A stretch of 64,000 nucleotides of DNA from Symsagittifera roscoffensis (taxonomy: Eukaryota > Xenacoelomorpha > Acoela > Convolutidae), in assembly GCF_963678635.1 (NCBI RefSeq), contig NC_087062.1:91117845-91181844 (forward strand), in the 5' to 3' direction. Made by a program: the position numbers and the translations under genes. Positions 63,747 to 64,000 of the stretch are shown here, one piece after another. How positions within the stretch are numbered: the first letter of the stretch is position 1; the number at the start of each line of letters is the position of its first letter. The notes under the pieces were generated by a model. That model saw only the letters and a program-made list of their open reading frames with translations, had not been told where the DNA came from and made no database searches.

Positions 63747-64000
63747 ATGGCGCAGCCAGCAGAGAAAAAGGGAGGGGGGAAAAATCCATTAAATGTAGTA
63801 GCATTTTGGGAAACACGAACGCCGGAACCTCCAGTATATTGGGAGGAGTGGATAATTAAATTTCACTGGGGGATGATAGCAAAATACGACATTGATCCCG
63901 ATTATTTCTATTTTGCGAGTACTCTAAATGCGGCGGCTATCACGGCGTTGCCTGAAGAAGTCAATGGAAAAAACCGTATCGATTCGGAAAAGAAGTTAAA
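63747..64000 (+). CDS. Gag-like protein of the LTR retrotransposon, 5' part
   Basis: The ATG at 63,747 opens a frame that runs off the window, 84 codons seen. After a basic Gly/Lys-rich start it reads WETRTPEPPVYWEEWIIKF, resembling the start of capsid-type Gag proteins of Gypsy-class elements (proline-rich lead into WxxW helix). The frame is intact as far as it goes, so the element may be recent. Gag assignment is by resemblance only; protease, reverse transcriptase and integrase lie outside the window. Confidence 0.6.
   Translation, partial: MAQPAEKKGGGKNPLNVVAFWETRTPEPPVYWEEWIIKFHWGMIAKYDIDPDYFYFASTLNAAAITALPEEVNGKNRIDSEKKL
63748..63761 (+). promoter_or_regulatory. Primer-binding-site-like sequence
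   Basis: TGGCGCAGCCAGCA begins right after the LTR-like ACA. TGGCGCAG is the usual start of Ser-tRNA-type primer sites in several Gypsy-class elements. It overlaps the gag start codon, which is unusual. Confidence 0.5.

Noticed and set aside
1-64000. CRISPR array, operon or prokaryotic mobile system
   Set aside because: No evenly spaced identical repeats with unique spacers; spliced genes and tRNA-headed SINEs show a eukaryotic nuclear genome.

Overview
This is a eukaryotic, almost certainly metazoan, window: A/T-rich, with long introns and dense repeats. Three protein-coding genes can be read. The marker genes (an HSPA12-type Hsp70, a beta-tubulin and FKBP15/WAFL) fit an invertebrate animal; I cannot fix the phylum from sequence alone.

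Layout. 0-4.1 kb: non-coding, with a tRNA-Leu-like element and an interspersed repeat called here family R. 4.1-6.1 kb (+): one-exon HSPA12-like gene. 6.2-21 kb: no gene; several family R copies, a perfect-TSD hAT MITE (13,586-14,053), tRNA-headed SINE-like elements and a ~2.3-kb tandem duplication (14.3-18.5 kb). 21.1-24.2 kb (-): complete four-exon beta-tubulin whose third intron is best read as GC-AG. From 25,120 (+) to beyond the right edge: an FKBP15-like gene. Its first 11 recognisable exons (598 codons, all splice phases compatible) are spread over 37 kb and end at 62,392; the 3' part lies outside the window. It is head-to-head with tubulin, 877 bp between start codons.

The FKBP15 introns hold most of the interest. 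They carry a decayed FLYWCH/MULE transposase (26.7-27.6 kb), two diverged tandem arrays (34.7-35.6 and 37.9-38.4 kb), a 4.94-kb near-identical tandem duplication of a nested pile of hAT elements with a tRNA-Ala gene inside (41,588-51,470), and a second tandem duplication with hAT transposase pseudogenes (52,700-56,562). They also hold a ~270-bp fold-back, and a family of ~190-222-bp hAT-type MITEs whose subterminal C/G homopolymer tracts follow GGCTCTTTTCC ends. Many MITEs have exact 8-bp target-site duplications that can be read directly. At the right edge a new LTR retrotransposon begins (LTR end, primer-binding site, gag start).

How it fits together: the host genes are ordinary (chaperone-like ATPase, microtubule subunit, actin/endosome-linked FKBP). 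The window is mainly a record of hAT elements, their MITEs and tRNA-derived elements accumulating in a very large intron, with three separate two-copy tandem duplications on top. No CRISPR, operon or prokaryotic feature is present. All repeat family letters (A-I, R) are local labels of mine, not database names.
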